Assembly (NCBI RefSeq): GCF_000586475.1
Contig: NZ_BAWJ01000010.1
Coordinates: forward strand, 1 to 64,000
DNA length: 64,000 nt
Direction: 5' to 3'
Source of the DNA: Psychrobacter sp. JCM 18903
Lineage (GTDB): Bacteria > Pseudomonadota > Gammaproteobacteria > Pseudomonadales > Moraxellaceae
Position numbers and translations under genes: made by a program. Numbering within the stretch: position 1 is the stretch's first letter; every line of letters begins with the position of its first letter. Shown here in pieces: positions 10,116-22,981 of the stretch. The notes beneath the pieces were generated by a model. The model was not told the origin of the DNA and searched no databases. It saw nothing but the letters and a program-made list of their open reading frames with translations.

Positions 10116-11144
10116 TCTAAACACGCATAAAAACATCAGTCAAAAGTGATTTAATATATAGACAAATCAAAAGCTATCCATGATAGACCCAAAATCCACT
10201 TCGATAGATAGAAATGACAATAAAAAAACGGTCAATCATAACCATAAGTTTAATACATTGAATCACTGGCAACATTAGATAAATTCAATTACTGACTGGC
10301 AATTTTAGGTCAATTTAGCGTATAATCCTAGGTAAATTTTTATTTGTTTCTATGTGATAGTAACCATGCGCTGCGCTTTTTATTGAGTCATTTATGGCTT
10401 AGTGTTGCATAGCGGTCAGGATGAGTCGAGCAGCAGCTAAGTGCATCTTTTTGATGTTGGCTGACATATTGCTAAGAAGGGTTATATTAGAAATTTCAAC
10501 TGGTGGCCTCTAAACAGTCTACTCTACAGCACTAAACTCTAATGACGCCTCTTTCTTTTTTATAGTCTCTATCGTATCTCTATCACTAGCTAACTATTTT
10601 AGAACAGTCATTACTAGCTGTATAGCCGCTTATTGATGTGAGTGAAATCTACTTAATAATGGCTTCGCTAGTTTGTCTATCAACCAGTTTATCATCTATT
10701 TCGATAGATCATCTTTTGGCTGCATTCTTATCTAATCGCGTATCTATTAACAAGATACCAAACCGATAAGGGTGGTCAATTGCGCTGGTGTTACAAGCTT
10801 TAATTTTCAATGAAACGTATGATAGAGCTATTGTCTACACAATCATTTTCGCTAAAGGCTTGAACGATTGCGTTTGATTTGATGGTTTTAACATACACCT
10901 TGGTAGCCAGTCGCCACTTTGGTCATTCGAATAAGACATTAACGTGTTGTTAAGGAGTCTAAGGTCAGCGTTAATACTCTTACTAGTAGTTATGATCATG
11001 CGTCATTTTCAAAGATCCTTTGTCACTATCCTACTATAGGAAAAGAGGCGTGGGGGCTTGATTGAATGACGCAGATGTTCATGCTACCGATATACCAAAC
11101 AGGACGTCTGGTATCGTTTTAGACTATGGACTAAGTTTTCGCTT
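10116..11144. other. 1-kb gene-free region upstream of nqrA
   Basis: No open reading frame with protein-like composition was found, and no rnpB, tmRNA, 6S or tRNA signature was recognised. A TATAAT box at 10321-10326 on the plus strand, with only a weak -35, could start an RNA about 800 nt before nqrA. It might be the nqr leader or an independent non-coding RNA. Near nqrA an imperfect inverted repeat (ATACCA ... TGGTAT, about 11094-11113) is the only other structure noticed. Confidence 0.4.
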
Positions 11145-13715
<2,571 letters not shown>

Positions 13716-13735
<20 letters not shown>

Positions 13736-14621
13736 TAATGCGAAAACCATCAGTGTGGCATTGACGCTATGCTTGGTGTGTTCCGTCTTAGTTTCAGCAG
13801 TAGCGGTTGGTCTAAAACCTGCTCAAATTGAAAACGCACGCTTAGACCGTAACAAAAACATCTTGGTCGCCGCTGGCATGTACGATGCCGAGTCTGATAC
13901 AGCAGATGATGTTGCTGAACGTTTTAAAGATTTCGATGTCGAAATTATTGACTTAAGTAAAGGCAGCTACGTTGATGATGAAGCGCTAAAAGCCGCTGGC
14001 ATCCCTGATCGTAATGCTTATGACGCAAGCCAAGCGACTAAGAATAAAGCACTGAGTGAAGATTTAGGCAACAATGACCCTGCTGGTATTGGTCGTAAAC
14101 CCAAATATGCCAAAGTCTATGTTAAAAAAGATGACGCAGGCAAACCTGAAATGGTTGTTTTGCCGATTCAAGGCTATGGACTATGGGGCACTATCTATGG
14201 TTTCTTAACCCTTGAAAGCGATATGAATACCATTAAAGGCATCAGCTTTTATGAGCATAAAGAAACCCCAGGTCTGGGTGCTCGTATCGAAGAGCCAGAG
14301 TGGCGTGCGAAGTGGAGCGGTATCCACTCATATGACGAAAATGGTAATGTTGCCACTGGTGTGACCAAAGCGGGTACACCAAAAGAGAACTGGGTCGATG
14401 GTATCAGTGGTGCAACCTTGACCGGTCGCGGTGTCAGTAACATGATTCAGTTTTGGTTGGGTGAGCAAGGTTATAAGCCCTATTTAGATACGCTACGTAA
14501 AGAGAGTGGTCAAGCAATTGATAATGCGGCAGATACACAAGCTACGCAATCAACGCTGAGCGCTCAACCTGAAACCGAACTGGCAGCCAAACGACCAGTA
14601 GCAAACGGCAAGGAGGCATAA
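13716..14621 (+). CDS. nqrC: Na+-NQR subunit C
   Basis: Periplasm-facing FMN-carrying subunit in the electron path from NqrF to NqrB. The 301-residue protein has one N-terminal TM helix ([20 protein letters not shown]) and the FMN-binding domain with the flavinylation motif [10 protein letters not shown] at residues 228-237, where the Thr of SGAT (about residue 234) receives FMN from ApbE. The Pro-Gly-Leu-Gly segment ([14 protein letters not shown]) is also conserved. The C-terminal 40 residues are Ala/Thr/Gln-rich and look like a linker. GGAGG precedes the ATG. The frame is intact. Confidence 0.95.
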
Positions 14622-14622
14622 C

Positions 14623-15292
14623 ATGCTGACACTAAAAGTATTTTAACCTCGCCTATTTTTGATAATAACCCCATTGCCCTACAGATCCTTGGTATCTGTT
14701 CGGCGCTGGCTGTCACCACAAGCATGGCCAATGCCATGGTAATGTGTGTGGCGTTGACCTTAGTCACGGCGTTTTCAAGCTTCTTTATCTCGATCATTCG
14801 TAAGCAAATCCCTTCAAGCATTCGTATTATCGTACAGATGACCATTATTGCTTCCTTGGTTATCTTGGTGGATCAGGTGCTAAAGCTGTCGCTTATGATG
14901 TGAGTAAAGGCTTGTCGGTCTTCGTTGGTTTGATTATCACCAACTGTATCGTGATGGGTCGTGCCGAAGCATTTGCCATGAGCAATCCACCAGTGCCAAG
15001 CTTTTTAGATGGTATTGGTAATGGTCTTGGCTATTCTGCGGTTTTGCTGTTTGTCGCGACTATCCGTGAGCTACTTGGCTCAGGTACGTGGTTTGGTATC
15101 ACCATCCTACAGCCTGTCACTGATGGCGGTTGGTATATTCCAAACGGTCTATTACTGTTGCCACCGTCAGCATTCTTTATTATTGGTTTGTTCATTGCCA
15201 TTATCCGTATCTGGAAACCTGAGCAGGTTGAAGATGCTGAATTTGTAATGAAGCCGCAGTCTAAAGGCATGGCACATGGAGGCGGTCACTAA
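14623..15292 (+). CDS. nqrD: Na+-NQR subunit D (frame broken twice)
   Basis: Six-helix membrane subunit which, with NqrE, holds the buried Fe site within the membrane. The start AACATG follows AAGGAGG by 7 nt. The frame breaks at the second codon (14625, GG to G: should read [17 protein letters not shown]) and again at 14882-14884 (AAAA to [24 protein letters not shown]). With both restored the protein is about 222 residues, as usual. Recognisable motifs include [36 protein letters not shown] and [14 protein letters not shown]. Its stop overlaps the nqrE start (taATG). Confidence 0.92.
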
Positions 15293-15900
15293 TGGGACAT
15301 TATGTTAGTTTATTTATAACCTCAGTCTTTATTGAGAATATGGCGCTGGCCTATTTCTTAGGTATGTGTACTTTCTTGGCCGTATCAAAGAAGGTTTCAA
15401 CCGCTATCGGTCTGGGTGTTGCCGTGGTCGTCGTGATGGCGATTACCGTACCGCTAAACAACTTACTCTTTCAGTTCATTCTAAAAGATGGTGCGCTGGC
15501 ATGGGCAGGTTTCCCTGATATCGACTTAAGCTTTTTGGGCTTGCTCAGTTATATCGGCTTGATTGCTGCGACCGTACAGATTCTAGAGATGTTCCTCGAT
15601 AAGTTCGTCCCTAGTCTGTATAACGCCCTTGGGGTGTTCTTGCCACTCATCACTGTAAACTGTGCCATCTTAGGTGGTGTACTGTTTATGGTGGAGCGTG
15701 ACTATAATTTCGGCGAATCTGTCGTGTATGGTGTGGGCGCAGGCTTCGGTTGGGCATTGGCGATTACCGCATTGGCCGGTATCCGTGAAAAGTTAAAATA
15801 CTCAGACATTCCAGCACCGCTGCGTGGTCTTGGTATTACTTTTATCACAGTTGGTCTGATGTCACTTGGCTTTATGTCTTTCGGCGGTATGTCAATTTAG
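15292..15900 (+). CDS. nqrE: Na+-NQR subunit E
   Basis: Membrane partner of NqrD, 202 residues and six TM helices. Typical motifs are [20 protein letters not shown] at the N-terminus and [20 protein letters not shown] in the middle; the Cys residues in TM1 (GMCTF) and TM4 (NCAI) correspond to those that bind iron with NqrD. The start overlaps the nqrD stop, so translation is likely coupled. Frame intact. Confidence 0.96.
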   Translation: MGHYVSLFITSVFIENMALAYFLGMCTFLAVSKKVSTAIGLGVAVVVVMAITVPLNNLLFQFILKDGALAWAGFPDIDLSFLGLLSYIGLIAATVQILEMFLDKFVPSLYNALGVFLPLITVNCAILGGVLFMVERDYNFGESVVYGVGAGFGWALAITALAGIREKLKYSDIPAPLRGLGITFITVGLMSLGFMSFGGMSI

Positions 15901-16023
15901 ACCGCTAAGCTTAACAGCCTATTTAGCGATTTGACCTATTTAATTCATTTATTCGGTAGGGGTTCAGGAAACACGCAATGACGTCTTTTCGCACCCCTAC
16001 TCCATAGATTAAGGATACCTACC

Positions 16024-17259
16024 ATGGATTACGCTACGGCGATTGGTGGCGTTGCTATGTTTACCTTGATCATCATGGGCCTCGTTGCCATTATTTTGGC
16101 GGCGCGCTCAAGACTGGTCAGTTCAGGCGATGTTACCATCCATATCAATGATAATCCCGATAATGACGTCGTGACCCCAGCAGGCGGTAAATTACTACAA
16201 ACCCTTGCAAGCGAAGGTATTTTCTTATCTTCAGCCTGTGGTGGCGGTGGTACTTGTGCGCAGTGTCGTTGCCGCGTTATTGAAGGGGGCGGCTCTATCT
16301 TGCCCACCGAAGAAGGCTATTTTACTCAGGGCGAAATTCGCAATCACATGCGTTTGGCTTGTCAGGTAGCCGTTAAGCAAGACATGAAAATCGAGATTGA
16401 CCCTGAGTTTTTTGATGTGCAAAAGTGGGAATGTGAAGTTCTCTCTAATGACAACGTTGCTACCTTTATTAAAGAGCTGGTCCTTAAAATTCCAGATGGC
16501 GAAGAAGTAAATTTCCGTGCTGGTGGTTATGTGCAGTTAGAGGCGCCACCGCATGAAGTGCATTATAAAGACTTTATCATTGACGAAGAATACCGCGAAG
16601 ATTGGGAAAAATTTGGTATTTTCAACTATGTCTCAAAAGTTGATGAGCCAGTTATTCGTGCTTACTCGATGGCCAACTACCCTGAAGAAAAAGGCCTTAT
16701 TAAGTTCAATATTCGTATCGCTAGTCCACCGCCACGCGGTCCTGACGGTATTCCACCAGGCAAAATGTCATCATGGGTATTTAGCCTAGTACCTGGCGAT
16801 AAAGTAACGGTTTCGGGTCCTTATGGTGAATTCTTTGCCAAAGAGACTGACGCTGAAATGATTTTCGTTGGTGGTGGTGCTGGTATGGCACCGATGCGCT
16901 CGCACATCTTCGATCAGCTTAAACGCTTACATACTAAGCGTAAAATCAGCTTTTGGTATGGTGCACGCTCTATTCGTGAGATGTTCTATGTTGAAGATTA
17001 TGATCAACTCGCAGAAGAGTTTGATAACTTTGAGTGGCATGTGGCTTTGTCTGATCCATTACCAGAAGACAATTGGGAAGGTCCAACCGGCTTTATCCAT
17101 AATGTATTACTTGAAAACTATCTGAAAAACCATCCAAACCCAGAAGACTGTGAATACTACATGTGTGGGCCACCGATGATGAATGCAGCGGTCATCGACA
17201 TGCTACACAGCTTAGGCGTGGAAGATGAAAACATCATGCTTGATGACTTCGGTGGTTAA
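16024..17259 (+). CDS. nqrF: Na+-NQR subunit F, NADH dehydrogenase with FAD and 2Fe-2S
   Basis: Electron entry point: NADH reduces FAD, then the 2Fe-2S centre. The 411-residue protein has one N-terminal TM helix, a plant-type ferredoxin domain with Cys72, Cys78, Cys81 and Cys113 ([14 protein letters not shown] ... LACQ), an FAD-binding domain with RAYSMANYP, and the NADH domain with [13 protein letters not shown] and the C-terminal [11 protein letters not shown] ... DDFGG. The 123-bp gap after nqrE contains no terminator, so it is probably in the same operon. An AAGGATACCTACC stretch precedes the ATG. Confidence 0.97.
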   Translation: MDYATAIGGVAMFTLIIMGLVAIILAARSRLVSSGDVTIHINDNPDNDVVTPAGGKLLQTLASEGIFLSSACGGGGTCAQCRCRVIEGGGSILPTEEGYFTQGEIRNHMRLACQVAVKQDMKIEIDPEFFDVQKWECEVLSNDNVATFIKELVLKIPDGEEVNFRAGGYVQLEAPPHEVHYKDFIIDEEYREDWEKFGIFNYVSKVDEPVIRAYSMANYPEEKGLIKFNIRIASPPPRGPDGIPPGKMSSWVFSLVPGDKVTVSGPYGEFFAKETDAEMIFVGGGAGMAPMRSHIFDQLKRLHTKRKISFWYGARSIREMFYVEDYDQLAEEFDNFEWHVALSDPLPEDNWEGPTGFIHNVLLENYLKNHPNPEDCEYYMCGPPMMNAAVIDMLHSLGVEDENIMLDDFGG

Positions 17260-17304
17260 GTGGGTCATTGAGTAAAAAAAGATATTTGAAACGATAAATG
17301 AAAG

Positions 17305-17330
17305 AGAGTCTCAACCGAGGCTCTTTTTTT
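17305..17330 (+). terminator. Terminator of the nqr operon
   Basis: AGAGTCTC pairs with GAGGCTCT (one G-U pair) around an AACC loop, followed by seven T. It lies 46 bp after the nqrF stop. Confidence 0.85.
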
Positions 17331-17434
17331 GTTTCTAAAACCTTACAAATATAATATCTATTTGTTAATATCTAATCCTGACTAATTTTGATTAATTTCT
17401 TTGTAATTTTACTATTTCTGATTTGGATTTTTAT

Positions 17435-17701
17435 ATGAAGTTTGATGTTTTTTCAACTATTATTTTTTCGATGATAATCTTATCTGGTTGTGCAAGTGAT
17501 CCAACGACGTATCAATCTGTACAACAACAAGAACCTACTTGGCAAAAATCAGGAGTTTCACAAAATGACGTGAATAGCGCTCTACAAAAATGTCGTTATG
17601 ATATTGGTATGGCAAACGTAAGTAGTGAGAAAGAAAACACATTATTGACAGCTTGCTTAGAGTCAAAAGGATATCGTCATACAACTAATAGATTAAATTA
17701 A
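17435..17701 (+). CDS. Small putative lipoprotein
   Basis: An 88-residue protein with a lipoprotein signal: MKFDVFSTIIFSMIILSGC, the lipobox LSGC giving Cys19 as the lipidated residue. The mature part is polar with two further Cys (KCRYD, TACLE) that could pair. The start at ATG 17435 places the lipobox correctly; upstream is very AT-rich. It has its own terminator and is not clearly part of the nqr operon. It resembles small orphan lipoproteins common in Moraxellaceae; function unknown. Confidence 0.7.
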   Translation: MKFDVFSTIIFSMIILSGCASDPTTYQSVQQQEPTWQKSGVSQNDVNSALQKCRYDIGMANVSSEKENTLLTACLESKGYRHTTNRLN

Positions 17702-17747
17702 AGTATTAGCTCTATGATTAATTCTGTAATTAATTCACGTTGAGAAT

Positions 17748-17774
17748 AAAGGTGCCAAACACGGTACCTTTTTT
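17748..17774 (+). terminator. Rho-independent terminator
   Basis: AAAGGTGCC pairs with GGTACCTTT (one G-U pair) around an AAACAC loop and runs into T6, 47 bp after the small lipoprotein gene. Confidence 0.8.
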
Positions 17775-17895
17775 ATTGCTCTGAATTTAATATATGATGG
17801 CACTCAACCCATAGATTCAAAATAGAAATATTTTTAAGCTAAAAAACTATTGGCTAAAGTGTATACAAAACTTCAATTATTTAAGAAGGATTCTT

Positions 17896-18695
17896 ATGAA
17901 AACCAACATTAAAGATTTGACCATTTGGATTACTGGTGCTTCTAGTGGTATCGGTGCAGCATTATCTATCGCCTTTGCCAAACGTGGTGCCACCATTATT
18001 TTAAGTGGGCGTGATGAGGCAAAATTAGTAGCAGTCAAAAGCCGCTGTAAAAATAGCAAAAACCATTTCATCATCCCTTTTGATATCACCGATGCTAAAC
18101 AAGCACAAGACGCGTATGAGACAGCTAAAGCTCAAGCTGGAAAAATTGATTGGCTCATTAATAATGCTGGCATCAGTCAACGCTCGCTTATTATGGAAAC
18201 CACTGAAGAAGTTGAGCGCCAAATTATGGAGATAGATTATTTTGCGCAGACACGTCTTACCAGACTGGTATTGCCAGATATGGTCACACAAGGTAGCGGC
18301 AAAATTGTCATGGTATCCAGTGTGGCAGGTTTATTAGGCACGCAATATCGCGGCGCTTATGGAGCAGCCAAAGCCGCACTTCATATGTGGGCAAACAGTC
18401 TGCGTGCAGAACTGCATGAACAAGGCATAGAGGTGGCGACGATATTCCCAGGATTTATTCAAACCAGTATTTCTATTAACGCCTTGACTGGTGATGGTAG
18501 CGCGCAAGGAACGATGGACGAGGCGACTAATAAAGGATTAACTGCAGCTACCTTTGCCAAACAAGTCATAAAAGCCTGATTAAGGGTGAAGAATATATCA
18601 TCGTGGCAGGCACTAAAGAAAAACTGGCGACCACAGTCAACCGCCTATCGCCACCAAAACTATATAAGCTCATCCGTGAATCAAAAGTAAAGTAA
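17896..18695 (+). CDS. Short-chain dehydrogenase/reductase (frame broken once)
   Basis: Classical SDR, an NAD(P)-dependent oxidoreductase with unknown substrate. Visible motifs: the cofactor loop TGASSGIG (about residues 14-21), NNAG, the catalytic Ser in MVSSVAG and YxxxK in YGAAKAAL. The frame breaks at 18577 (TT to T): after KQVIKA it should continue LIKGEEYIIVAGTKEKL and end at 18695, giving about 266 residues. The C-terminal part with basic helices resembles the DHRS7/YqjQ-type group. AAGGA lies upstream of the ATG. It sits between nqrF and apbE but has no evident link to Na+-NQR. Confidence 0.88.
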
Positions 18696-18837
18696 ATCTA
18701 GTCGTTTAAGCCACTAGGTCTTAAGTCGATGATTGGCGTTATGGGTGACAAGGGGTGTAAAATGGGCGACGCTAATAGAACGTGCCACTCACCCTTTTGC
18801 CATAAAAGCCATTATGATTAATATGAGAAAACCAATA

Positions 18838-19968
18838 ATGCAAAAATTATCCCCACTCTCATTGTCTAGAAAATCGATGAAAACTACCTTATTGCCCGTT
18901 ATGGCTATCAGTGCTGTATTCAGTCTTAGCGCTTGCCAGCAAACGCCAGATTATGACTATCTCAGCGGTGAGACCATGGGAACGAGCTACCATATCAGTT
19001 ATCAGCTACCTGCGAATACAGATGAAGCGGCCATCCAAGCGTCGATTGATAAGCGCTTGCAGCAAATCAATGACAGTATGTCTACCTATCAAGCAGACTC
19101 TACTATCTCTCAGTTCAACCATTTAGGTAAAGACATCCCTCTCACTATCGATGCAGATTTTGCTCACGTACTTGATGTGTCACGAATCGTCTATCAGCAA
19201 TCTGGTGGCGCCTTTGATCCTACCGTCATGCCATTGGTAGATACTTGGGGCTTTGGTAGCACCATGACCGTTGAGCGCTTGCAAAGTCCACCGACAGCAC
19301 TTGAGATTGCTCAAGCAAAAGCCTTGGTCGATTTTGAAAGCATTGTACAAAAAGAGCAGAGCATTTATAAAACCAAAGACGGCGTCGGGCTTGATTTCTC
19401 AGCAGTTGCTAAAGGTTATGGCGTCGATGTAATCGCCGATGTGCTCAGAGATGACTATCAAATTCGCAACTACATGGTAGAGATAGGGGGTGAAATTGCA
19501 ACCTCTGGGGTCAATAACCAACAGCAGCCGTGGCAAATTGCGATTGATGCACCTATTGAGGACAGTACGGTCAGCGAGCGTCAGACAATATCAGCGATTC
19601 GTCAACCCATCAATACCGATAATCAGATGTATTTGGCAACTTCTGGCAACTATCGTAATTCCGTCATATTCGACGGTCAGCGCTACAGTCATACGATTGA
19701 TCCAACCACTGGCAAGCCTATCGCGGGCGGTGCACCATCGGTAACCGTTGCAGCAGACTCAGTCGCCTTGGCAGATGCGTGGGCAACTGCCCTCACTGCG
19801 ATGCCTTATAAAAAAGCCCTTGCGACAGCCAAAGCACAAGATATAGCTGCCTTGTTTGTTGTTTTAGCTGATGATGCAAAGGCGACGGATTCTGATAAGA
19901 ATACTGACCAGTGGCAAGTGGTACAAACACCAGCAATGCAAGCATTACGTGCTGACAAACAGCCTTAG
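18838..19968 (+). CDS. apbE: FAD:protein FMN transferase (ApbE), lipoprotein
   Basis: Transfers FMN from FAD to the Thr of NqrB and NqrC in the periplasm. The precursor has a lipoprotein signal ending in SLSAC, so it is anchored in the membrane facing the periplasm. ApbE motifs: the TMGTSYHI N-terminal motif, SxFDPTVMPLV (GGAFDPTVMPLVDTWGFG), the GLDFSAVAKGYGVD segment, EIGGEIATSG, and HTIDPTTGKP near the Mg2+ site with Asp. The start is uncertain; ATG 18838 (MQKLSPLSLS) gives a normal signal, and several in-frame ATGs lie upstream to 18733. The location just after nqr fits the known requirement of Na+-NQR for ApbE. Confidence 0.94.
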   Translation: MQKLSPLSLSRKSMKTTLLPVMAISAVFSLSACQQTPDYDYLSGETMGTSYHISYQLPANTDEAAIQASIDKRLQQINDSMSTYQADSTISQFNHLGKDIPLTIDADFAHVLDVSRIVYQQSGGAFDPTVMPLVDTWGFGSTMTVERLQSPPTALEIAQAKALVDFESIVQKEQSIYKTKDGVGLDFSAVAKGYGVDVIADVLRDDYQIRNYMVEIGGEIATSGVNNQQQPWQIAIDAPIEDSTVSERQTISAIRQPINTDNQMYLATSGNYRNSVIFDGQRYSHTIDPTTGKPIAGGAPSVTVAADSVALADAWATALTAMPYKKALATAKAQDIAALFVVLADDAKATDSDKNTDQWQVVQTPAMQALRADKQP

Positions 19969-20040
19969 AACCTAGTCGCAATAGAGCTTAGTCGCAATAC
20001 TGTAAACGGCTCGATAACCATCAACGAGCCATACAAAAAT

Positions 20041-20065
20041 TTGCTATACTGATCTTGCTATACTA
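20041..20065 (+). promoter_or_regulatory. Duplicated extended -10 promoter upstream of nqrM
   Basis: The decamer TTGCTATACT occurs twice, 14 bp apart (20041-20050 and 20055-20064), each holding a TGCTATACT extended -10 element. nqrM probably has its own promoter here, 57 bp before its ATG. The same TGCTATACT word precedes avtA. Confidence 0.5.
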
Positions 20066-20121
20066 TTAAGGTATTACCCTAGTAAATAGCCACACTATTT
20101 TTAAAAATCGAGGTTTCCTCT

Positions 20122-20367
20122 ATGCTTAGTCAATTGCTTCCCATGCTTGCCATTACCTTTACCGTATTCGTCCTGTTCTTTATCTTTATGGGTATCGGTT
20201 ATATGGTCAAAAAGAAGCCGCTTAGAGGATCTTGTGGCGGCGTTGCTAAACTAATGGGTGATGAAAATTGCTCGTTTTGTGGAAATGATCCCAATAAGTG
20301 TGATTCAATCGTGGCAGAACAGCAAGAAAATGCCCTTAAAGCCGCTCAGCTAGGCAGACCTGTATAG
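20122..20367 (+). CDS. nqrM: Na+-NQR maturation protein NqrM
   Basis: An 81-residue membrane protein of the former DUF539 family, needed to assemble the iron site in NqrD/NqrE. One N-terminal TM helix (ITFTVFVLFFIFMGIGYMV) is followed by a Cys-rich tail with Cys38, Cys50, Cys53 and Cys60 (GSCGG, ENCSFCG, NKCD), the conserved metal-binding pattern of the family. The ATG has GAGG 10 nt upstream. With nqrA-F and apbE, this completes the gene set needed for a functional pump. A terminator follows. Confidence 0.93.
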   Translation: MLSQLLPMLAITFTVFVLFFIFMGIGYMVKKKPLRGSCGGVAKLMGDENCSFCGNDPNKCDSIVAEQQENALKAAQLGRPV

Positions 20368-20435
20368 CTAAATTCTTATAAATACCGCGTCTGTTACCAT
20401 ACGCTGGTAGTATTTACCTAACATCTGTTCTTATA

Positions 20436-20475
20436 ATAGCGTCTAGTCCTTTGCAAGGGACTGGCGCTATTTTTA
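20436..20475 (+). terminator. Probable terminator after nqrM
   Basis: ATAGCG/CGCTAT and AGTCC/GGACT form a two-part stem with a small internal bulge, followed by T5. Confidence 0.7.
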
Positions 20476-20800
20476 GTTGTGCCAGCCGCGACGTATCTAG
20501 TTAGCATCGCTTCAAGACATTTTGGATATCAATACGGCACGTGCAAGGCCTGTTAATAATAGTAGACTAAATAAATCTAATACCGTATCCAGTTGATAGG
20601 CGATTGAAGATAAGCGCGCTTTCAAAATGGTTACTCATATATCTTGTATTCTGCAAGTAATCTCTAGTTCTAATTTACGATTCTAATTAATGATTTTAGT
20701 CACCGTCTAGGTGCGTTTTCTTTGGTGTTATTTACAAGCGACGATGCTTCGGCGCTGTTTAATGACGTGTCCTTTTTCTTATTATAATAGTCGTGCTGCT

Positions 20801-22057
20801 ATGTCTACCTCTACTGATGTGCCATTACAGTCTCATTCAGATACGCCGTCACCGTTTGAGCTGCCCTCCTCACGCTTCACTTTTTGGCTCATCTTATGTG
20901 CCATGATTTTGCTCGCCACCAATATGCGTGCGCCTATTGTTGCTCTCGGCTCTATTGCCCTTGTCGTACAAGATGCCCTCAATATCTCTGAGACGCAGAT
21001 TGGTTGGCTAGGAGCAGTGCCCATGCTGACTTTTGCGGTGGGCGCACTGATCGCGCCAGCCATTGGTAAGCGTTTTGGGCTTGAGAATACACTCATTGCG
21101 ATGATTGCATTATTAACGATTGGTATGATGATTCGTACCGTTATTCCCACTTGGTCTGGGTTTTTGATTGGTACGTTATTGTTGACCCTGGCTATCGGTT
21201 TTGCGAATACCTTAGCTGCCCCTGTTATTAAACAGCGTACGCCCAAGCATATTCCACTCATAACAGGGCTATTTAGTCTAACGATGACGGTAACGGCAGG
21301 CATCGTCGCTGGAGTTGTACTACCATTATCTGAGCAAGTGGGCTGGCAATGGGCACTGGGTGGGTGGTCGCTATTGGGCATTTTTGCGATCGTTATTTGG
21401 ATATTTTTGCGGTTGCGTCTGGGTTCGTCTAGTCATCAAGCAATTGTGCCACCTACCTCTGGAGCGTCTGACATCTCCATGTGGCGTACGCCTTTTGCTT
21501 GGCAAATTGCGGTATTTATGGGGCTGCAATCATTATTATTTTACACCGTTGCCAGTTTCTTACCTTCTATTTGGGTCAGCAAAGGGCTATCTGCAGTGCA
21601 AGCAGGACAAATGGCTTCAGTGTTTCAGTTTATGGCACCTGTCTCTATTTTGAGCCTGACGTGGCTGATCAATCGCGGCCGCCCTATTCAGGCGCTGGCG
21701 GTGTTTGCAGCGGTGCTGAATGTTATTGGTATTTTAGGAATCAATTATTTATCTACCGACCTCGCGTGGTTGTGGTCAGGTCTGATGGGCATTGGCTGCT
21801 CCGCTATTTTTACCTTGAGTATGATGCTGTTCTCCTTACGTACTTATACGACCAACCAATCTAGTGAGCTGTCTGGTATGGCGCAAGTCGTCGGTTATTT
21901 GATTGCCTTTTTTGGTCCCTTAGGGACAGGTTGGCTACATGAAGCGACTGGCAGCTGGGATTTACCCCTATTCATTATGCTCATTTTGATGGTTATCAAC
22001 GTCGTCATTGCTTGGGTAGTGAGTCGTCCAGTGATGGTCGATGGCAAAAAGCTTTAA
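20801..22057 (+). CDS. MFS transporter, CynX/NimT-like
   Basis: A 418-residue 12-TM carrier of the major facilitator superfamily, closest in pattern to the CynX (cyanate) / NimT (nitroimidazole) group: the RAPIVALGSI segment in TM1, ETQIGWLGAVPMLTFAVGA in TM2, KRTPKHIPLITGLFS-like loop (IKQRTPKHIPLITG), and GYLIAFFGPLGTGWLHEATGSW near the end. The substrate cannot be deduced. The start at ATG 20801 gives a short cytosolic N-terminus before TM1; an ATG at 20762 would also be possible, and neither has a clear SD. It appears to be a single-gene unit. Confidence 0.85.
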   Translation: MSTSTDVPLQSHSDTPSPFELPSSRFTFWLILCAMILLATNMRAPIVALGSIALVVQDALNISETQIGWLGAVPMLTFAVGALIAPAIGKRFGLENTLIAMIALLTIGMMIRTVIPTWSGFLIGTLLLTLAIGFANTLAAPVIKQRTPKHIPLITGLFSLTMTVTAGIVAGVVLPLSEQVGWQWALGGWSLLGIFAIVIWIFLRLRLGSSSHQAIVPPTSGASDISMWRTPFAWQIAVFMGLQSLLFYTVASFLPSIWVSKGLSAVQAGQMASVFQFMAPVSILSLTWLINRGRPIQALAVFAAVLNVIGILGINYLSTDLAWLWSGLMGIGCSAIFTLSMMLFSLRTYTTNQSSELSGMAQVVGYLIAFFGPLGTGWLHEATGSWDLPLFIMLILMVINVVIAWVVSRPVMVDGKKL

Positions 22058-22144
22058 TATCAAAAACTACAGTAACCTTAGGATAATATTGGTGTCTGTC
22101 TTATTTTGCTACACTGGTTTGATTGCTTATAGGACAGAATAATC

Positions 22145-22969
22145 ATGATGAATTTATCCATTCGTTTCGCTCGACACTTACCAACATTGGCTATTTTAAC
22201 AGCCGTAATGGCGCTCGGTGGTTGCCAAAAACCATCTGAACCTAGCACCGATAATGGCATGCAAAACAGTACTCAAACTGCCGAACCTCAAACGACAAAA
22301 TCTGAGCAACCGGCAACATCCACTGCACAGCAAGTGCCATTAACGATCTTGGCATTGGGCGACTCCCTGACAGAAGGTCTTGGGGTGGATAAAGATGACA
22401 ACTATCCTGCTCAGTTAGAAGATCGTCTGCAAGCAATGGGTTACGACAATGCCAAAGTTATCAATTCAGGATTGAGCGGTGAAACCAGCACGGGATTGGT
22501 CAATCGCTTAGACTGGGTGTTGCAAACTAAGCCTGATGTGACGATTTTGACTATCGGTGCTAACGATGCCATACGCGGTATCGATGTGGCGACAGTTGAA
22601 GCCAATATTCGTACCGCGGTCAAACGTCTAAAGGATAATGGCAGTATCGTCATTTTGGGCGGCATGCAAATCTATGACAACCTTGGCTCTGAGTATGTGA
22701 AGTCATTTGCAGCGATATATCCTCGCGTCGCCAAAGACATGAACGTGACGCTGATTCCTTTCTTCTTGGATGGTGTGGGCGGTGATCCTGCGCTCAATCA
22801 AGCCGATGCCATTCATCCGACTAAAGAAGGCTACGCAATTATCGTTAATGACAATATCTTGCCTATCCTAGCGCCTAAACTAGAAGCGCTAAAAATAGCC
22901 GATGCAGACAACGCAACTGAAAATGCTCAAGATGAAACGACAAAAAATACGATAAATGAGACTACTTAA
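22145..22969 (+). CDS. GDSL/SGNH-family esterase lipoprotein (TesA-like)
   Basis: A periplasmic lysophospholipase/arylesterase-type SGNH hydrolase. Signal with lipobox LGGC (Cys27 from the first Met), a Gln/Thr/Ser-rich linker, block I with the nucleophile in LALGDSLTEGLG, the oxyanion Gly in NSGLSGETSTG, the block III Asn in TIGANDA, and the Asp-His pair in ADAIHPTKEGY. Length (274) is greater than TesA because of the linker and an acidic Thr/Asn-rich tail. It is followed 12 bp later by a YbbA-type ATPase gene and then the permease, the same three families that cluster at tesA-ybbA-ybbP in E. coli. A TGCTACACT -10-like box lies near 22109. Confidence 0.9.
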   Translation: MMNLSIRFARHLPTLAILTAVMALGGCQKPSEPSTDNGMQNSTQTAEPQTTKSEQPATSTAQQVPLTILALGDSLTEGLGVDKDDNYPAQLEDRLQAMGYDNAKVINSGLSGETSTGLVNRLDWVLQTKPDVTILTIGANDAIRGIDVATVEANIRTAVKRLKDNGSIVILGGMQIYDNLGSEYVKSFAAIYPRVAKDMNVTLIPFFLDGVGGDPALNQADAIHPTKEGYAIIVNDNILPILAPKLEALKIADADNATENAQDETTKNTINETT

Positions 22970-22981
22970 CGAGACACTGTA

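Noticed and set aside
10116..11144. RNase P RNA, tmRNA or 6S RNA in the gap before nqrA
   Set aside because: No conserved core motifs of these RNAs were found on either strand.
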